Shown: positions 8,193-18,070, numbered from the stretch's first letter. The stretch is DNA of 38,894 bases from an uncultured Erysipelotrichaceae bacterium (GCA_902783345.1 CACZQI010000051.1:1-38894); one strand, 5' to 3'. Notes: generated by a model from the letters alone, not told the origin. Numbers and translations are program-made.

Positions 8193-9056
8193 ATGCTAAT
8201 AAAAAAAAGTAGTTTGTTTAGGTTTTTATCTGATAAAACTTATATAAAATTGAAATATTTTATAAGATTTAAAAGAAGAATAAATTTAACAAATCCAAAA
8301 ACATTTAATGAGAAAGTAAATTGGCTTAAATTGTATGATAGAAAAGATATTTATACCATTATGGTTGATAAGTATGAAGCAAAAAGGTATGTTTCTAATA
8401 TTATAGGAGATAAATATATAATTCCTACTTATGGAATTTATAATAGTTTTAATGAAATTGATTTCAATATGCTTCCAAATCAATTTGTAATAAAGTGTAC
8501 TCATGATAGTGGTGGATTAGTTGTAGTAAAAAACAAAAAATATTTAAATATTGAGAATGCAAAAAAAATTATTGAAAAAAGCTTAAATTCAAATTATTAT
8601 TATGATAATAGAGAATGGCCATATAAAAATGTTAAACCAAGAATTATTATAGAGAAATATATGGAAGATGAAAAAACAAATGAATTAAGAGATTATAAAT
8701 TTTTTTGCTTTGATGGTAAACCAAAGATTATGTTTATAGCTTTTGATAGAGCAATTCATAAAACCAAATTTAATTTTTATGATATGGATTTTAATATGCT
8801 TAACTTTAAACAACATTATCCTAATTTTGATATTGATTTAATTAAACCAAAAACATTTGAAAAAATGAAAAAAATTGCTGCTAAATTATCTAAAGGAATT
8901 CCTCATTTGCGTGTTGATTTATATGAAATTAATGGCAAAATATATTTTGGAGAATTAACATTTTCACATTTCGGAGGATTTGTTCCTTTTGATCCTAAAG
9001 AATGGGATTTAAAATTGGGAAAAATGCTTGATATTTCTAAGGTTGGTGAAAAATAA
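8193..9056 (+). CDS. TupA-like ATP-grasp ligase of polysaccharide biosynthesis
   Basis: A 287-residue protein of the TupA-like ATP-grasp family. Marks are an N-terminal NPKTFNEKVNWLKLYDR, DKYEAKRYV, VIKCTHDSGG as the nucleotide loop region, IIIEKYM as the adenine-contacting strand, RDYKFFCFDGKPK, and the metal-binding end FGELTFSHFGGF. The namesake is implicated in teichuronopeptide synthesis in alkaliphilic Bacillus, and ATP-grasp enzymes generally form amide-type bonds. Within an operon that also makes UDP-glucuronate, the likely job is to join an amino acid or amine to a sugar carboxyl group. That role is inferred from family and neighbours. Its stop codon overlaps the next ATG by one base. 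Confidence 0.8.
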   Translation: MLIKKSSLFRFLSDKTYIKLKYFIRFKRRINLTNPKTFNEKVNWLKLYDRKDIYTIMVDKYEAKRYVSNIIGDKYIIPTYGIYNSFNEIDFNMLPNQFVIKCTHDSGGLVVVKNKKYLNIENAKKIIEKSLNSNYYYDNREWPYKNVKPRIIIEKYMEDEKTNELRDYKFFCFDGKPKIMFIAFDRAIHKTKFNFYDMDFNMLNFKQHYPNFDIDLIKPKTFEKMKKIAAKLSKGIPHLRVDLYEINGKIYFGELTFSHFGGFVPFDPKEWDLKLGKMLDISKVGEK

Positions 9057-10153
9057 TGAAAATTATATTTTGTTTAGGAAGCCTTAATAAAGGTGGCACA
9101 GAAAGAGTCGTATGTAATTTAGCAAATTATCTAGTAGTTAGAAAGAATGAAGTAACAATTATTGCTACTAAATTGGATAAAATTGAATATAAATTAAATA
9201 AAAATATAAATGTTATTAGTTTAGATGAAGGAAAGAAAATTACTAATATTTTATTAAGAAATATAAATAGAATAAAATATTTAAAGAAAATTATATTAAC
9301 TCTAAAATGTGATGTTGTGTTAAGTTTCTTACCAGAACCAACAGGAAGATTACTTATATTAAAAGCTTTTGATAGAAAAATTAAGAAAATACCTATAATT
9401 ATTTCTATGAGAATTGACCCCAAACATGCCTTTAATACATTTAAAAGAAGATTAATGTTACCTTTATATAATTTATCTAATGGTTTTGTTTTTCAAACAA
9501 AAGAAGCACAGGGATTTTTTAATAAAAAAATACAAAAGAGGAGTATTATTATTCCGAATCCAATAAATCCAGATTTTTATATTAAATTTAATAATAAAGA
9601 GAGAGAAAAAAAAATAGTTTCTGTTGGAAGATTAACAAAACAAAAGAATTTCCCAATGTTGTTTAATGCATTTAAGAATATTGAAAATAAATTTCCAGAT
9701 TATTTATTAGAAATATATGGAGATGGTGAGTTAAAGGAAGATTTAATTAAATTAATAAAAGAATTAAAATTAGAAAAAAAAGTATTCTTAATTGGAAATG
9801 TTTCTAATATAAAAGAAAAAATAGAAAATGCTAGTTTATTTATTATTACTTCCGATTATGAAGGGTTATCTAATGCATTAATGGAAAGCCTAGCATTAGG
9901 TTTACCATCGATTTCTACTGATTCAGATGGTGGTGGTGCTAGAGAATTAATAAAAAATAATTATAATGGAATATTAATTGACAAAAATGATATAGTTACA
10001 TTATCAAAAAAAATAGAATTTATTTTATCTAATAAAGATTTTTCTAAAAAACTATCTAAAAATGCAATTGAATCAATGAAAAAATATGATCCTAAAATTA
10101 TTAATAAAAATTGGGAAGAATATATTTTATCAATTTGTAATGATTTTAAATAA
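9056..10153 (+). CDS. Glycosyltransferase, GT-B fold, family GT4
   Basis: A 365-residue GT4-type enzyme closely related in layout to the gene at 7093. The N-terminus has GSLNKGGTERVV, the middle IPNPINPDF and VGRLTKQKNF, and the donor site the E-x7-E motif EGLSNALME followed by LPSISTDSDGGG. It is translationally coupled to the ATP-grasp gene through TAATG. It would add one residue of the repeat unit; donor and linkage are unknown. Confidence 0.87.
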   Translation: MKIIFCLGSLNKGGTERVVCNLANYLVVRKNEVTIIATKLDKIEYKLNKNINVISLDEGKKITNILLRNINRIKYLKKIILTLKCDVVLSFLPEPTGRLLILKAFDRKIKKIPIIISMRIDPKHAFNTFKRRLMLPLYNLSNGFVFQTKEAQGFFNKKIQKRSIIIPNPINPDFYIKFNNKEREKKIVSVGRLTKQKNFPMLFNAFKNIENKFPDYLLEIYGDGELKEDLIKLIKELKLEKKVFLIGNVSNIKEKIENASLFIITSDYEGLSNALMESLALGLPSISTDSDGGGARELIKNNYNGILIDKNDIVTLSKKIEFILSNKDFSKKLSKNAIESMKKYDPKIINKNWEEYILSICNDFK

Positions 10154-10186
10154 AGAATCATTTTTTAAATAAAATGGAGTATAATA

Positions 10187-11329
10187 ATGAAAAAAATATG
10201 TTTTATAGTAGACAATATATATAGTCTTGGTGGTATTCAAAAAATAGTTACTGAATTATCAAATAAATTAGTTGATAAATATAAAATAACTATAATTAAT
10301 CAATATAATAAAAAAAATAAAAGAATTTATGATTATAAATTGGATAAAAAAATAAACGTTTTAACAATAGATAATAATTTTTTCTTTATTGATAAGATTA
10401 TTTTCTTTCCATTTAGATTATTACGTTTTATTATATTAAAATTAAAGATAAATAATAGTTTTTCTAATAGAATTATGTCTTTTGATTATAAAATTATAAA
10501 AAGAAGGAGATTTATTAGATTTTTTAATAAAGAAAAATTTGATTATATTTTAGCTGAAGGCTTTAATAATTGTTTTTATATGGCAAAAATAAAAGATTAT
10601 ATGAATTCTAAAATTATTGGTTGTTGGCATTCTAGTTATTTTAACTATTATAATTTATATAATGAGAAAGATATTATTTATTCATTAAAAAGAATAAATA
10701 CGTTTGTATTAACAAAATATGATGCTTTTTTAATAAAAGAAAAATATAATATAGATGTAAATTATATATATAATTTTATTGATAGTAAAAAAATAGAAAC
10801 AGCTGATTTAAGTAATAAAACATTTGTTGCAGTTGGGCGTTATAATAGTATTAAAGGTTATGATAGATTAATTGATATATATAATGATTTTTTTAATTAT
10901 AATAAAGAATGGAAATTATATATCGTTGGAGATGGACCTGAACATGATAAGCTGCAAAAGTTAATAGATATAAACAATTTATCTAATAATATTATTTTGA
11001 CAGGTGGAACTAATAATGTTGAAAAATATTATAAGAAAAGTTCTGTTTTTCTTATGACTTCTTATGGTGAAGGTTTTCCTATGGTTATTTTAGAAGCAAT
11101 GAAATTTGGATTACCTATTATTGCATATGATATTCCAGTTTTACATGAAATACTGCCTAATAACAAATATATAGTTGAACAAAATGATAAAAGGCAATTT
11201 GTTAATTTAATGGTTAATCTCAGTAAAAGTGAGGAATTAAGAAAAAAAATTGGTTACAAAAATATGATAAAATGTAGAGATTTTTATGATACTATTATTG
11301 TAAAGAAATGGTTAGATATATTAAAATAA
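10187..11329 (+). CDS. Glycosyltransferase, GT-B fold, family GT4
   Basis: A 380-residue GT4-type transferase. The N-terminus has DNIYSLGGIQKIVTEL, the acceptor-side glycine loop. The linker has VGRYNSIKGYDRLI and the donor domain GDGPEHDKL followed by the E-x7-E motif EGFPMVILE. The middle has an extended basic and aromatic stretch (about residues 70-115) that could sit on the membrane. A GGAG site precedes the ATG. The sugar cannot be predicted. Confidence 0.87.
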   Translation: MKKICFIVDNIYSLGGIQKIVTELSNKLVDKYKITIINQYNKKNKRIYDYKLDKKINVLTIDNNFFFIDKIIFFPFRLLRFIILKLKINNSFSNRIMSFDYKIIKRRRFIRFFNKEKFDYILAEGFNNCFYMAKIKDYMNSKIIGCWHSSYFNYYNLYNEKDIIYSLKRINTFVLTKYDAFLIKEKYNIDVNYIYNFIDSKKIETADLSNKTFVAVGRYNSIKGYDRLIDIYNDFFNYNKEWKLYIVGDGPEHDKLQKLIDINNLSNNIILTGGTNNVEKYYKKSSVFLMTSYGEGFPMVILEAMKFGLPIIAYDIPVLHEILPNNKYIVEQNDKRQFVNLMVNLSKSEELRKKIGYKNMIKCRDFYDTIIVKKWLDILK

Positions 11330-11348
11330 GAATTGGAGAAAATAACAA

Positions 11349-11867
11349 ATGAATATATTAAAAATGATAAAATATAAAATATGTAGTTATGAAGAAAGAG
11401 TAGCAATTCTTAGAAAACAAGGAGTTAAAATTGGTAATAATGCACAAATATATGGTAATGTTAGTTTTGGTAGTGAACCATATTTAATAGAAATAGGAAA
11501 TGATGTTAGGATATCACCTAATGTTCAATTTTTTACACATGATGGAGGTCTATGGGTATTAAGAAATATGGGAAAAATTAAAAATGCTGATAAATTTGGT
11601 AAAATAAAAATTGGGAATAATGTTCATATTGGTGCAAATGCAATTATTATGCCTGAAGTAACTATAGGAGATAATGTTGTTGTCGGAGTTGGTTCAATTG
11701 TTACTAAAGATATTCCTTCAAATAGTATTGCTGTAGGTGTGCCTGCAAAAGTAATAGAAACGATTGATGAATATTACAAAAAAAATAAATCAAAAATAAT
11801 GAATACGAAGAATTTAGATTCTAGTCAAAAAAAGGATTTTCTTCTAAAAAATATTGAAAAAATATAA
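11349..11867 (+). CDS. Left-handed beta-helix acyltransferase (hexapeptide repeat)
   Basis: A 172-residue enzyme of the serine-acetyltransferase/WcaF-like group. Imperfect hexapeptide repeats of the form [IV]GxNxx run from about residue 25 to 140, with a loop containing FFTHDGG whose His is the expected catalytic residue. The run ends in VGVGSIVTKDIPSNSIAVGVPAKVI. It probably O- or N-acetylates a sugar of the repeat unit with acetyl-CoA. It closes the first block of biosynthetic genes before a 100-base gap. A second, divergent copy of this type of enzyme lies at 16060. Confidence 0.85.
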   Translation: MNILKMIKYKICSYEERVAILRKQGVKIGNNAQIYGNVSFGSEPYLIEIGNDVRISPNVQFFTHDGGLWVLRNMGKIKNADKFGKIKIGNNVHIGANAIIMPEVTIGDNVVVGVGSIVTKDIPSNSIAVGVPAKVIETIDEYYKKNKSKIMNTKNLDSSQKKDFLLKNIEKI

Positions 11868-11872
11868 TTTTT

Positions 11873-11892
11873 AAGTCTATTAGATTTTTTCT
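11873..11892 (+). terminator. Weak terminator-like hairpin in the polysaccharide locus
   Basis: AAGTCT and AGATTT can pair around a three-base loop, followed by further T residues. The gap 11868-11968 holds no gene. This may reduce rather than stop transcription into the polymerase gene. Confidence 0.3.
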
Positions 11893-11968
11893 TGATATTA
11901 CTAGTAATTGGTAAAATATGTAATAAATAAATATTTATGAATTTTAAAAAATAAATGGAGTTGAAAAA

Positions 11969-13261
11969 ATGATAAAAAGAATTATTAATAAAAAATTAGT
12001 CATTTTAATGTGTGTGTTGTTTTTTGTATTATTGATAGAAAGTTTTCATACAATAACTATACCACAAAGTTTTATTTTATTTTTGACTATGCTTATTCCT
12101 TTTTTTCTTAAAGATGAAGAAATTGTAGCTTATATTATTTGTTTTTCAATACTTGGTACAGGAATTCAAATAGCTTATGTTTCTCTTTCTTGTATTTTAA
12201 ATTTATTGTTTAAAAATAAATTTAAAATGAATTTAAGTATTTTTTTAACGATAGGATTATTTTTAATAAGTGAGTTCTTTAGTTTGATTAAATATCCTAT
12301 GGATAGTTTAGCTGAGACTATGAGATATGTTAGTGTATTTTTTATCGTAGTATATTCATTATCAATGAGTTTTTCAGAAAAAGGGAAAAAACTAATTGTA
12401 GATTTATTTATTATTTCAACAACTTTTACTGTTGTTCTTGTAATTATAGAAACATTAGCATTAACAGGGTGGAATTTTAACACATTGTTAAATGGAACAA
12501 TCAGATTGGGATATTCACAACAATTAGGAGGAAAATTATTTTTTTCTGCTGATCCAAATTTACTTGGGCAAAACTGTGCTTTGGTTTTTTCGATATGTTT
12601 AATATATATGTTGTCTAAAAAATATGATTTAAAATATATAACTTCAGCAATTATTTGTTTGCTTGCTGGTGCATTAACTATATCAAAAACATTTTTGCTA
12701 TCATTATTATTAACAATTGTTTTATTGCTTTTTTTTAGTGGAGATGGATTAAATTTAATAAAATCATTTTCAAAAAAATTCAGATTACTTCTTTTAGTTG
12801 GCTTACTTGCTTTTTCTATGTACCGAATATATCCAACTTATCTAGATAATATAATTAATAGAGTAGATACAGCAGATATTACTACAGGAAGAGTTGAAGT
12901 TGCTACAAAATATTTAAATGTTGTTTCATCAAATATGAATTATATGTTTTTTGGTGTTGGTATACAAAATGTTGGTCAAAAAACTGGAATTATTGCTTCT
13001 CCACATTCATCTTTTATTGAACTATATGTATGTTGGGGTATAGTTGGAATAATTTATGTTTGTTCACTTATTATTCATTTTATAAAGATGTTTTCTAAAT
13101 CTAATAATAACTTAAAATTATTAAATTATGTTCCATTGATTATATTCATTTTTGTAACTCAAACAACTCAATTATTTAGAATAAGAGATCATATTTTGAG
13201 TTTAATTGTAATAATAATTGTATGTGGAATAGATTTAGAAAGGAGATACGAAAATGTCTAA
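11969..13261 (+). CDS. Wzy-like polysaccharide polymerase / O-antigen ligase family membrane protein
   Basis: A 430-residue integral membrane protein with about ten to twelve helices and a large loop at about residues 290-340. The loop carries TGRVEVATKYL and a following GVGIQNVG and SPHSSFIELYVCWGI. This pattern (Arg near the loop start, a His late in the loop, then a Gly-rich helix) is typical of Wzy/WaaL proteins. Its job would be to link lipid-borne repeat units into a polymer outside the membrane. The ATG follows GGAG. The end overlaps the next gene by eight bases. Confidence 0.8.
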   Translation: MIKRIINKKLVILMCVLFFVLLIESFHTITIPQSFILFLTMLIPFFLKDEEIVAYIICFSILGTGIQIAYVSLSCILNLLFKNKFKMNLSIFLTIGLFLISEFFSLIKYPMDSLAETMRYVSVFFIVVYSLSMSFSEKGKKLIVDLFIISTTFTVVLVIIETLALTGWNFNTLLNGTIRLGYSQQLGGKLFFSADPNLLGQNCALVFSICLIYMLSKKYDLKYITSAIICLLAGALTISKTFLLSLLLTIVLLLFFSGDGLNLIKSFSKKFRLLLLVGLLAFSMYRIYPTYLDNIINRVDTADITTGRVEVATKYLNVVSSNMNYMFFGVGIQNVGQKTGIIASPHSSFIELYVCWGIVGIIYVCSLIIHFIKMFSKSNNNLKLLNYVPLIIFIFVTQTTQLFRIRDHILSLIVIIIVCGIDLERRYENV

Positions 13262-14351
13262 AAAAAGGGTTTTATTAGTTATAAACACTCCTTTAGCGAA
13301 TGCTGGAGTTCCTCATGTTATTATGTCAATAATTAAAGGATTAAAAGAAAACTATGATTTCGACTTAGTATCATATTCAAGTTCTTTAGACAAAGGAGAT
13401 AGAGAAAAAGAATTTTTAAGTTATGGTGGAAATATTTATAAATTTAAGGTTATCAATTATTTAAAATACAAAATTTTTTTCTTTATTAATTATTTTATTA
13501 TAAAAATGAATATCTCTAAAATTATTAAAAAAGGTAATTATGATATTATTCATTGTCATAATGGTATTGAGTCTGGAATTGTTTTAAAAGTAGCAAAAAA
13601 AAATGATATAAATATTAGAATAACTCATGCACATGGTAGATATGATAGAAAGGGGAAAAATTTATTATTAAGATTTTATAATATTTTGAATAAGAATAAT
13701 ATTGAAAAATATGCTACGAATAAACTTGCATGTTCTTTTGATGCTGGTAATAGTTTATATTTAAGTGGTAAATTCAATAATGTATATAATCCAGTTGAAG
13801 TTTCAAAATATTCTTCGATTGTTTATAAAAAACATGATATTATTAATCTACTTCAAATTGGCTATTTTTGTAATAATAAAAATCAAATCTTTTCTATTGA
13901 AGTTTTAAATAATTTGATTTCAAAAGGAAAAAGTGCTATACTTTACTTCATTGGATTTATATGTGATCAAAATTATTATACTTCATTAATTAATAAAATT
14001 AAGCAATATAAATTAGAAAATAATGTTATTTTTTTAGACAAAAATGTTGAAAAAAGTAAATATTTTAATATTATAGATTTTTTGTTACTACCTTCATTTT
14101 CAGAAGGATTAAGTATAACTACATTGGAAGCACAATCTGCTAATATTCCTTGTATTGTATCTTCATGTATTCCAAAAGATTGTGATTGTGGATTAGTGAA
14201 ATTTTTAGATAATAATTCTCCACAGTTATGGGCTTCCTACATTATAAATTATAAAAGAAGTGGTCAAAAAATTAATCAGAAAAAAATGGGAAAAATTGAT
14301 TTATTTGGTTATTGTAAAGAAATAGAAAAAATTTATACTAAGTATAATTAA
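13254..14351 (+). CDS. Glycosyltransferase, GT-B fold (EpsF-like GT4)
   Basis: A 365-residue transferase of the EpsF-like branch. The N-terminus has TPLANAGVPHVI in place of the usual GGxE loop, then DIIHCHNGIESG and ITHAHGRYDRKG. The donor region has FSEGLSITTLE (E-x7-E), then an unusual Cys-rich IPCIVSSCIPKDCDCG. The AAAGGAG ribosome binding site and the start lie inside the end of the polymerase gene, indicating coupling. It is the fifth GT of the locus. Confidence 0.85.
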   Translation: MSKKRVLLVINTPLANAGVPHVIMSIIKGLKENYDFDLVSYSSSLDKGDREKEFLSYGGNIYKFKVINYLKYKIFFFINYFIIKMNISKIIKKGNYDIIHCHNGIESGIVLKVAKKNDINIRITHAHGRYDRKGKNLLLRFYNILNKNNIEKYATNKLACSFDAGNSLYLSGKFNNVYNPVEVSKYSSIVYKKHDIINLLQIGYFCNNKNQIFSIEVLNNLISKGKSAILYFIGFICDQNYYTSLINKIKQYKLENNVIFLDKNVEKSKYFNIIDFLLLPSFSEGLSITTLEAQSANIPCIVSSCIPKDCDCGLVKFLDNNSPQLWASYIINYKRSGQKINQKKMGKIDLFGYCKEIEKIYTKYN

Positions 14352-14395
14352 ATAGTATTTGAATTTAGAATTTTGATATAAAAGAAAGTGATAAA

Positions 14396-15892
14396 TTGAA
14401 AAAAGATAAAAGAATAATAAAAAATATTATATATGGTTTTACTACAAAAATTATTACAATTGCTTTAGGTATAATAATTCCTAGGATTTTTATAGTTTCA
14501 TATGGTTCTGAATTAAATGGATTAATATCTACTATAACTCAAATTTTTACTTACTTAGCCCTTTTAGAAGCTGGTATAGGAAATTCTACTATTAATGCAT
14601 TATATTCTCCACTTTCTAGAAAATCAAATAAAGAAATAAATGAAGTAATGACACAAGCAAGAAGATATTATAGAAAAGTTAGTGTATATTATTTTTTATC
14701 TGTAATTATGTTTTCTATAATATATCCATTTCTTGCCAATACAAATATAGATTATTTAACTATTTTTTTGTTAATTATTTTTCAAGGAATTGCTAATTGT
14801 TCTTCATATTATTTTTGCGCAGTGTATGATCAATTATTGATGGCTGATGGAAAAAGATATATTACTGATAATTTAGTTTTTATAATTCATGTAATATCTA
14901 TAATTATTAGAATTTTATTAATATATATGAAATTAAATATTTTGATTGTTCAAGGTGTTTATTTATTAATACTTTTAGTTAGAATTCCTATTACTATAAT
15001 AATTTGTAAGAAAAAATATCCAACTCTTTTTTTTGAAATAGAAAGTTCTAAACATTTATTAAATGAGAGAAAAGCATTTATTGTTCATGAAATATCTAGT
15101 ACAATATTTTCAAATACTGATGTTGTAATTATTTCAATTTTTTGTAATTTTGCTATGGCTAGTGTTTATACAGTATATAATTTAATTTATTCTTCTCTTA
15201 ATACTATGATTAATATGGCTAATGCAGGTTTAGGATTTTTATTAGGGGAAAATATTAATAATGAAAAATTAACAAAAATATATGATGTTTATAGTTTACT
15301 ATATTCTATTGCTGTTTTTTCATTATTGACAGTGGCACTAATTTTGACACCATCATTTATATCTTTATATACTAGAGGTATAACAGATATAAATTATTCA
15401 ATAAAATATATGCCTGAATTATTTACAATTATTTCGATTATGTCTGGAATAAGAGCAGTTGCTGCAAGATTGATAACTGTATCTGGTCATGCAGATAAAA
15501 CTAAAAATAGAAGTATTATAGAAATGATAATTAATATTATTTCATCAGTTATTTTAGTATACTTGTTAGGTGTAAGAGGAGTTTTGATTGGAACAATTAT
15601 TGCACTATTATATAGATCTAATGATATAATAATATATGCTAATAAGGTAATATTAAAAAGAACGCCATTTAGTGAATATAAAACGCTAATATATCAGTTT
15701 TTACTATTTTTAATAATTTATGGTTTCTTTTCTTATAACCCTATTGTTTGTAGTAGTTACTTAGATTTTATAATCAAAGGAATTATAGTTACTATAGTAG
15801 TATTTTCTATTTATATAATATTTACATTAATATTTGATAGAAAAAAAATAATGTATTTGAAAGAAAAATCACTGAAAAGTATAAAAATATAA
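14396..15892 (+). CDS. Wzx-like polysaccharide flippase (TTG start)
   Basis: A 498-residue membrane protein with about 12-14 helices and the N-terminal pattern of polysaccharide flippases (MOP superfamily): an amphipathic start, then IPRIFIVSYGSELNGLISTITQIF. It should move the lipid-linked repeat unit across the membrane. No ATG lies near the expected N-terminus. TTG at 14396, with AAAGAAAGTG before it, gives the normal family start. The gene follows the last GT and completes the Wzx/Wzy set. Confidence 0.85.
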   Translation: MKKDKRIIKNIIYGFTTKIITIALGIIIPRIFIVSYGSELNGLISTITQIFTYLALLEAGIGNSTINALYSPLSRKSNKEINEVMTQARRYYRKVSVYYFLSVIMFSIIYPFLANTNIDYLTIFLLIIFQGIANCSSYYFCAVYDQLLMADGKRYITDNLVFIIHVISIIIRILLIYMKLNILIVQGVYLLILLVRIPITIIICKKKYPTLFFEIESSKHLLNERKAFIVHEISSTIFSNTDVVIISIFCNFAMASVYTVYNLIYSSLNTMINMANAGLGFLLGENINNEKLTKIYDVYSLLYSIAVFSLLTVALILTPSFISLYTRGITDINYSIKYMPELFTIISIMSGIRAVAARLITVSGHADKTKNRSIIEMIINIISSVILVYLLGVRGVLIGTIIALLYRSNDIIIYANKVILKRTPFSEYKTLIYQFLLFLIIYGFFSYNPIVCSSYLDFIIKGIIVTIVVFSIYIIFTLIFDRKKIMYLKEKSLKSIKI

Positions 15893-16059
15893 AATAGTAA
15901 TTGTTATTGTTGAATTTATAATGATGAATTATTAAGATAACTAGATTTGACTAAGTAAATAATTATTATTTGGAAATGTTTTAATGATATAGATTTACGA
16001 TTTAAATAAGTATAATTATCTTTTTAAAACAATAAATGATTATTAATTAAGGAGTATGT

Positions 16060-16596
16060 ATGATAAAAAATTTATTATTAAAAATAAAGAAAAAATTAAA
16101 AATAACGAATGATATAAAAGAATATAGAAAAAAAGGTATAATTATTGGGAATAATACTCATATAATAAGTTGTAGTTTAGATCAAACTCATCCACATTTA
16201 ATTGAAATTGGCAATAATTGTACACTAACTCATTGTACATTACTTACTCATGATGCGAGTACTAAAAAAACATTGGGTAAAAGTAAAATAGGTATGATTG
16301 AAATAGGTGATAATTGTTTTATTGGTTATGGCTCAATTATATTGCCTGGTGTTAAAATTGGAAAAGATTGTATAATAGGTGCAGGTAGTGTAGTAGGGAA
16401 AGATATTCCTGATAATTCAGTGGTTGTTGGGAATCCATGTCAAATTATTAAAAAGACAGATGAATATTTAAAAGAACATAAAAATAATATGAAAAAATAT
16501 CCAAACTATAATATTATTTATAATAAAATGACTATGGAGGATAAACAAAAGCAAAAGAGAGAATTAATGATTAAAAGAAAAGGATATGATAAATAA
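16060..16596 (+). CDS. Second left-handed beta-helix acyltransferase
   Basis: A 178-residue hexapeptide-repeat acyltransferase. Repeats run from IGNNTHI (about residue 30) to IIGAGSVVGKDIPDNSVVVGNPCQII; the probable catalytic His is in LLTHDAS. The C-terminal 40 residues are strongly basic and coil-like. It is preceded by a strong AAGGAG and by 167 bases without a gene, so it may have its own promoter. It likely acetylates a different position or sugar from the enzyme at 11349. Confidence 0.83.
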   Translation: MIKNLLLKIKKKLKITNDIKEYRKKGIIIGNNTHIISCSLDQTHPHLIEIGNNCTLTHCTLLTHDASTKKTLGKSKIGMIEIGDNCFIGYGSIILPGVKIGKDCIIGAGSVVGKDIPDNSVVVGNPCQIIKKTDEYLKEHKNNMKKYPNYNIIYNKMTMEDKQKQKRELMIKRKGYDK

Positions 16597-16660
16597 TAGT
16601 ACAATTAAGTATAGATTGTATTAAATAATAGATTTTGCTTATAAAAATTGAGGCGTTTTT

Positions 16661-16924
16661 ATGTATGAATATAAAATGATATTTAAAGCAAAAAATGAAT
16701 TTGATATAAATAATATAATATAATATTTGACTATAAAGAATAATGATTATGGAACAAGATTCAGTGGTTCTGGATTTAAGGAAAGTTGTTTAGCATTTAT
16801 AGATCCTAAAAAAGTAGATGAAGTTTTAAAACATGTTAGAGAAAAGTATATAAGTCATTATCCACATTTAAGTAATAAGTATTCAGCACATATTTGTAAA
16901 AGTGCTGATGGAATAAAATTATAA
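16661..16924 (+). pseudogene. galK: Remnant of a galactokinase gene (C-terminal part)
   Basis: The last 65 codons (from 16727) match the C-terminal end of galactokinase/GHMP kinases: YGTRFSGSGFKESCLAFIDP is the degenerate motif 3, and HICKSADGIKL is the usual C-terminal HxCxSADG ending. In full-length family members this segment follows about 350 residues that are missing here. Upstream in the same frame lie an ATG at 16661 with GAGGCG before it, 20 codons, and an in-frame TAA at 16721. The GAGGCG and short start may come from another gene or an internal deletion. Galactokinase would fit the sugar-nucleotide theme, but this fragment has no ATP site and should be inactive. Confidence 0.75.
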
Positions 16925-16935
16925 GGGAGAAGAAT

Positions 16936-17994
16936 ATGAAGACAAAAGTAGATTTGGAAAATAAAACAATTTTAGTAACTGGGAGTGCCGGTTTTATTGG
17001 ATATTATTTATCTAAAAGATTATTAGATGAAATTGATGGAGTAAAAGTAATTGGATTTGATTCAGTTAATGATTATTATGATGTTAGTTTAAAAGAGTAT
17101 AGGTTAGATGATTTATCTAAATATGATAATTATACATTTATTAAAGGAAATTTAGCTGATAAAGAATGTATTAATAAAATATTTAAAAAATATAAACCTA
17201 GTGTTGTAGTTAATTTAGCTGCTCAAGCAGGTGTTAGATATAGTATTACTAACCCTGATGCTTATATTGAAAGTAATTTAATTGGATTTTACAATATTTT
17301 AGAAACTTGTCGTAATTATCCAGTAGAACATTTAGTATATGCTAGTAGTAGTTCTGTTTATGGTGGAAATAAGAAAGTTCCATTTAGTATAGATGATAAA
17401 GTAGATAATCCTATAAGTTTATATGCAGCAACTAAAAAGAGCGATGAACTTCTAGCACACTGTTATAGTAAACTATATAATATTCCAAGTACTGGACTTA
17501 GATTCTTTACTGTTTATGGACCTGCTGGTAGACCTGATATGGCATATTTTGGATTTACTAATAAATTAATTAATGGAGAAAAAATTCAAATATTTAATTA
17601 TGGTAATTGTAAAAGAGATTTTACTTATGTAGATGATATAGTAGAAGGTATAATAAGGGTTATGCAAGGTGCTCCAGAGCAAAAATTAGGAGATGATGGG
17701 TTACCACTTCCGCCATATGCAGTATATAATATTGGAAATAGTAATCCGGAAAATTTATTAGATTTCGTGAATATTTTACAAGAAGAATTAATTAGAGCAG
17801 GAGTGCTTCCAAAAGATTATGATTTTGAATCTCATAAGGAGTTAGTACCAATGCAACCTGGGGATGTTCCAGTAACATATGCAGATACTACGGCTCTAGA
17901 AAGAGACTATGGTTTTAAACCAAGTACTTCTTTAAGAGAAGGATTAAGAAAATTTGCTGAGTGGTATAAAGAATTTTACATAGATAAAAAGTAA
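16936..17994 (+). CDS. NAD-dependent epimerase, probable UDP-glucuronate 4-epimerase
   Basis: A 352-residue extended short-chain dehydrogenase/reductase. The NAD loop is GSAGFIGYYL (about residue 16), followed by FDSVNDYYDVSLK, ASSSSVYG and the catalytic YAATK with Tyr163 and Lys167. RFFTVYGPAGRPDMA and the insertion before YNIGNSNP are typical of UDP-glucuronate 4-epimerases (LpsL/Cap1J group) rather than GalE. It would make UDP-galacturonate from the product of the UDP-glucose dehydrogenase next door. The ribosome binding site is AAGGGAG, 11 bases after the galactokinase remnant. Confidence 0.85.
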   Translation: MKTKVDLENKTILVTGSAGFIGYYLSKRLLDEIDGVKVIGFDSVNDYYDVSLKEYRLDDLSKYDNYTFIKGNLADKECINKIFKKYKPSVVVNLAAQAGVRYSITNPDAYIESNLIGFYNILETCRNYPVEHLVYASSSSVYGGNKKVPFSIDDKVDNPISLYAATKKSDELLAHCYSKLYNIPSTGLRFFTVYGPAGRPDMAYFGFTNKLINGEKIQIFNYGNCKRDFTYVDDIVEGIIRVMQGAPEQKLGDDGLPLPPYAVYNIGNSNPENLLDFVNILQEELIRAGVLPKDYDFESHKELVPMQPGDVPVTYADTTALERDYGFKPSTSLREGLRKFAEWYKEFYIDKK

Positions 17995-18005
17995 AATTCT
18001 TTTTT
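17986..18005 (+). terminator. Weak terminator after the epimerase gene
   Basis: AAAAAG pairs with CTTTTT around a seven-base loop across the stop codon, with T/A-rich sequence after it. A promoter for the next gene follows directly, which supports a transcript boundary here. Confidence 0.4.
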
Positions 18006-18018
18006 ATTATTACTATTA

Positions 18019-18047
18019 TTGCTCCTTTTTTAAAAATATTATATAAT
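18019..18047 (+). promoter_or_regulatory. Promoter of the UDP-glucose dehydrogenase gene
   Basis: TTGCTC (18019-18024) and a perfect TATAAT (18042-18047) with a 17-base spacer, 24 bases before the ATG. A good AAGGTGG ribosome binding site follows. Confidence 0.6.
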
Positions 18048-18070
18048 TAAAATATAAGGTGGTATGAAGT

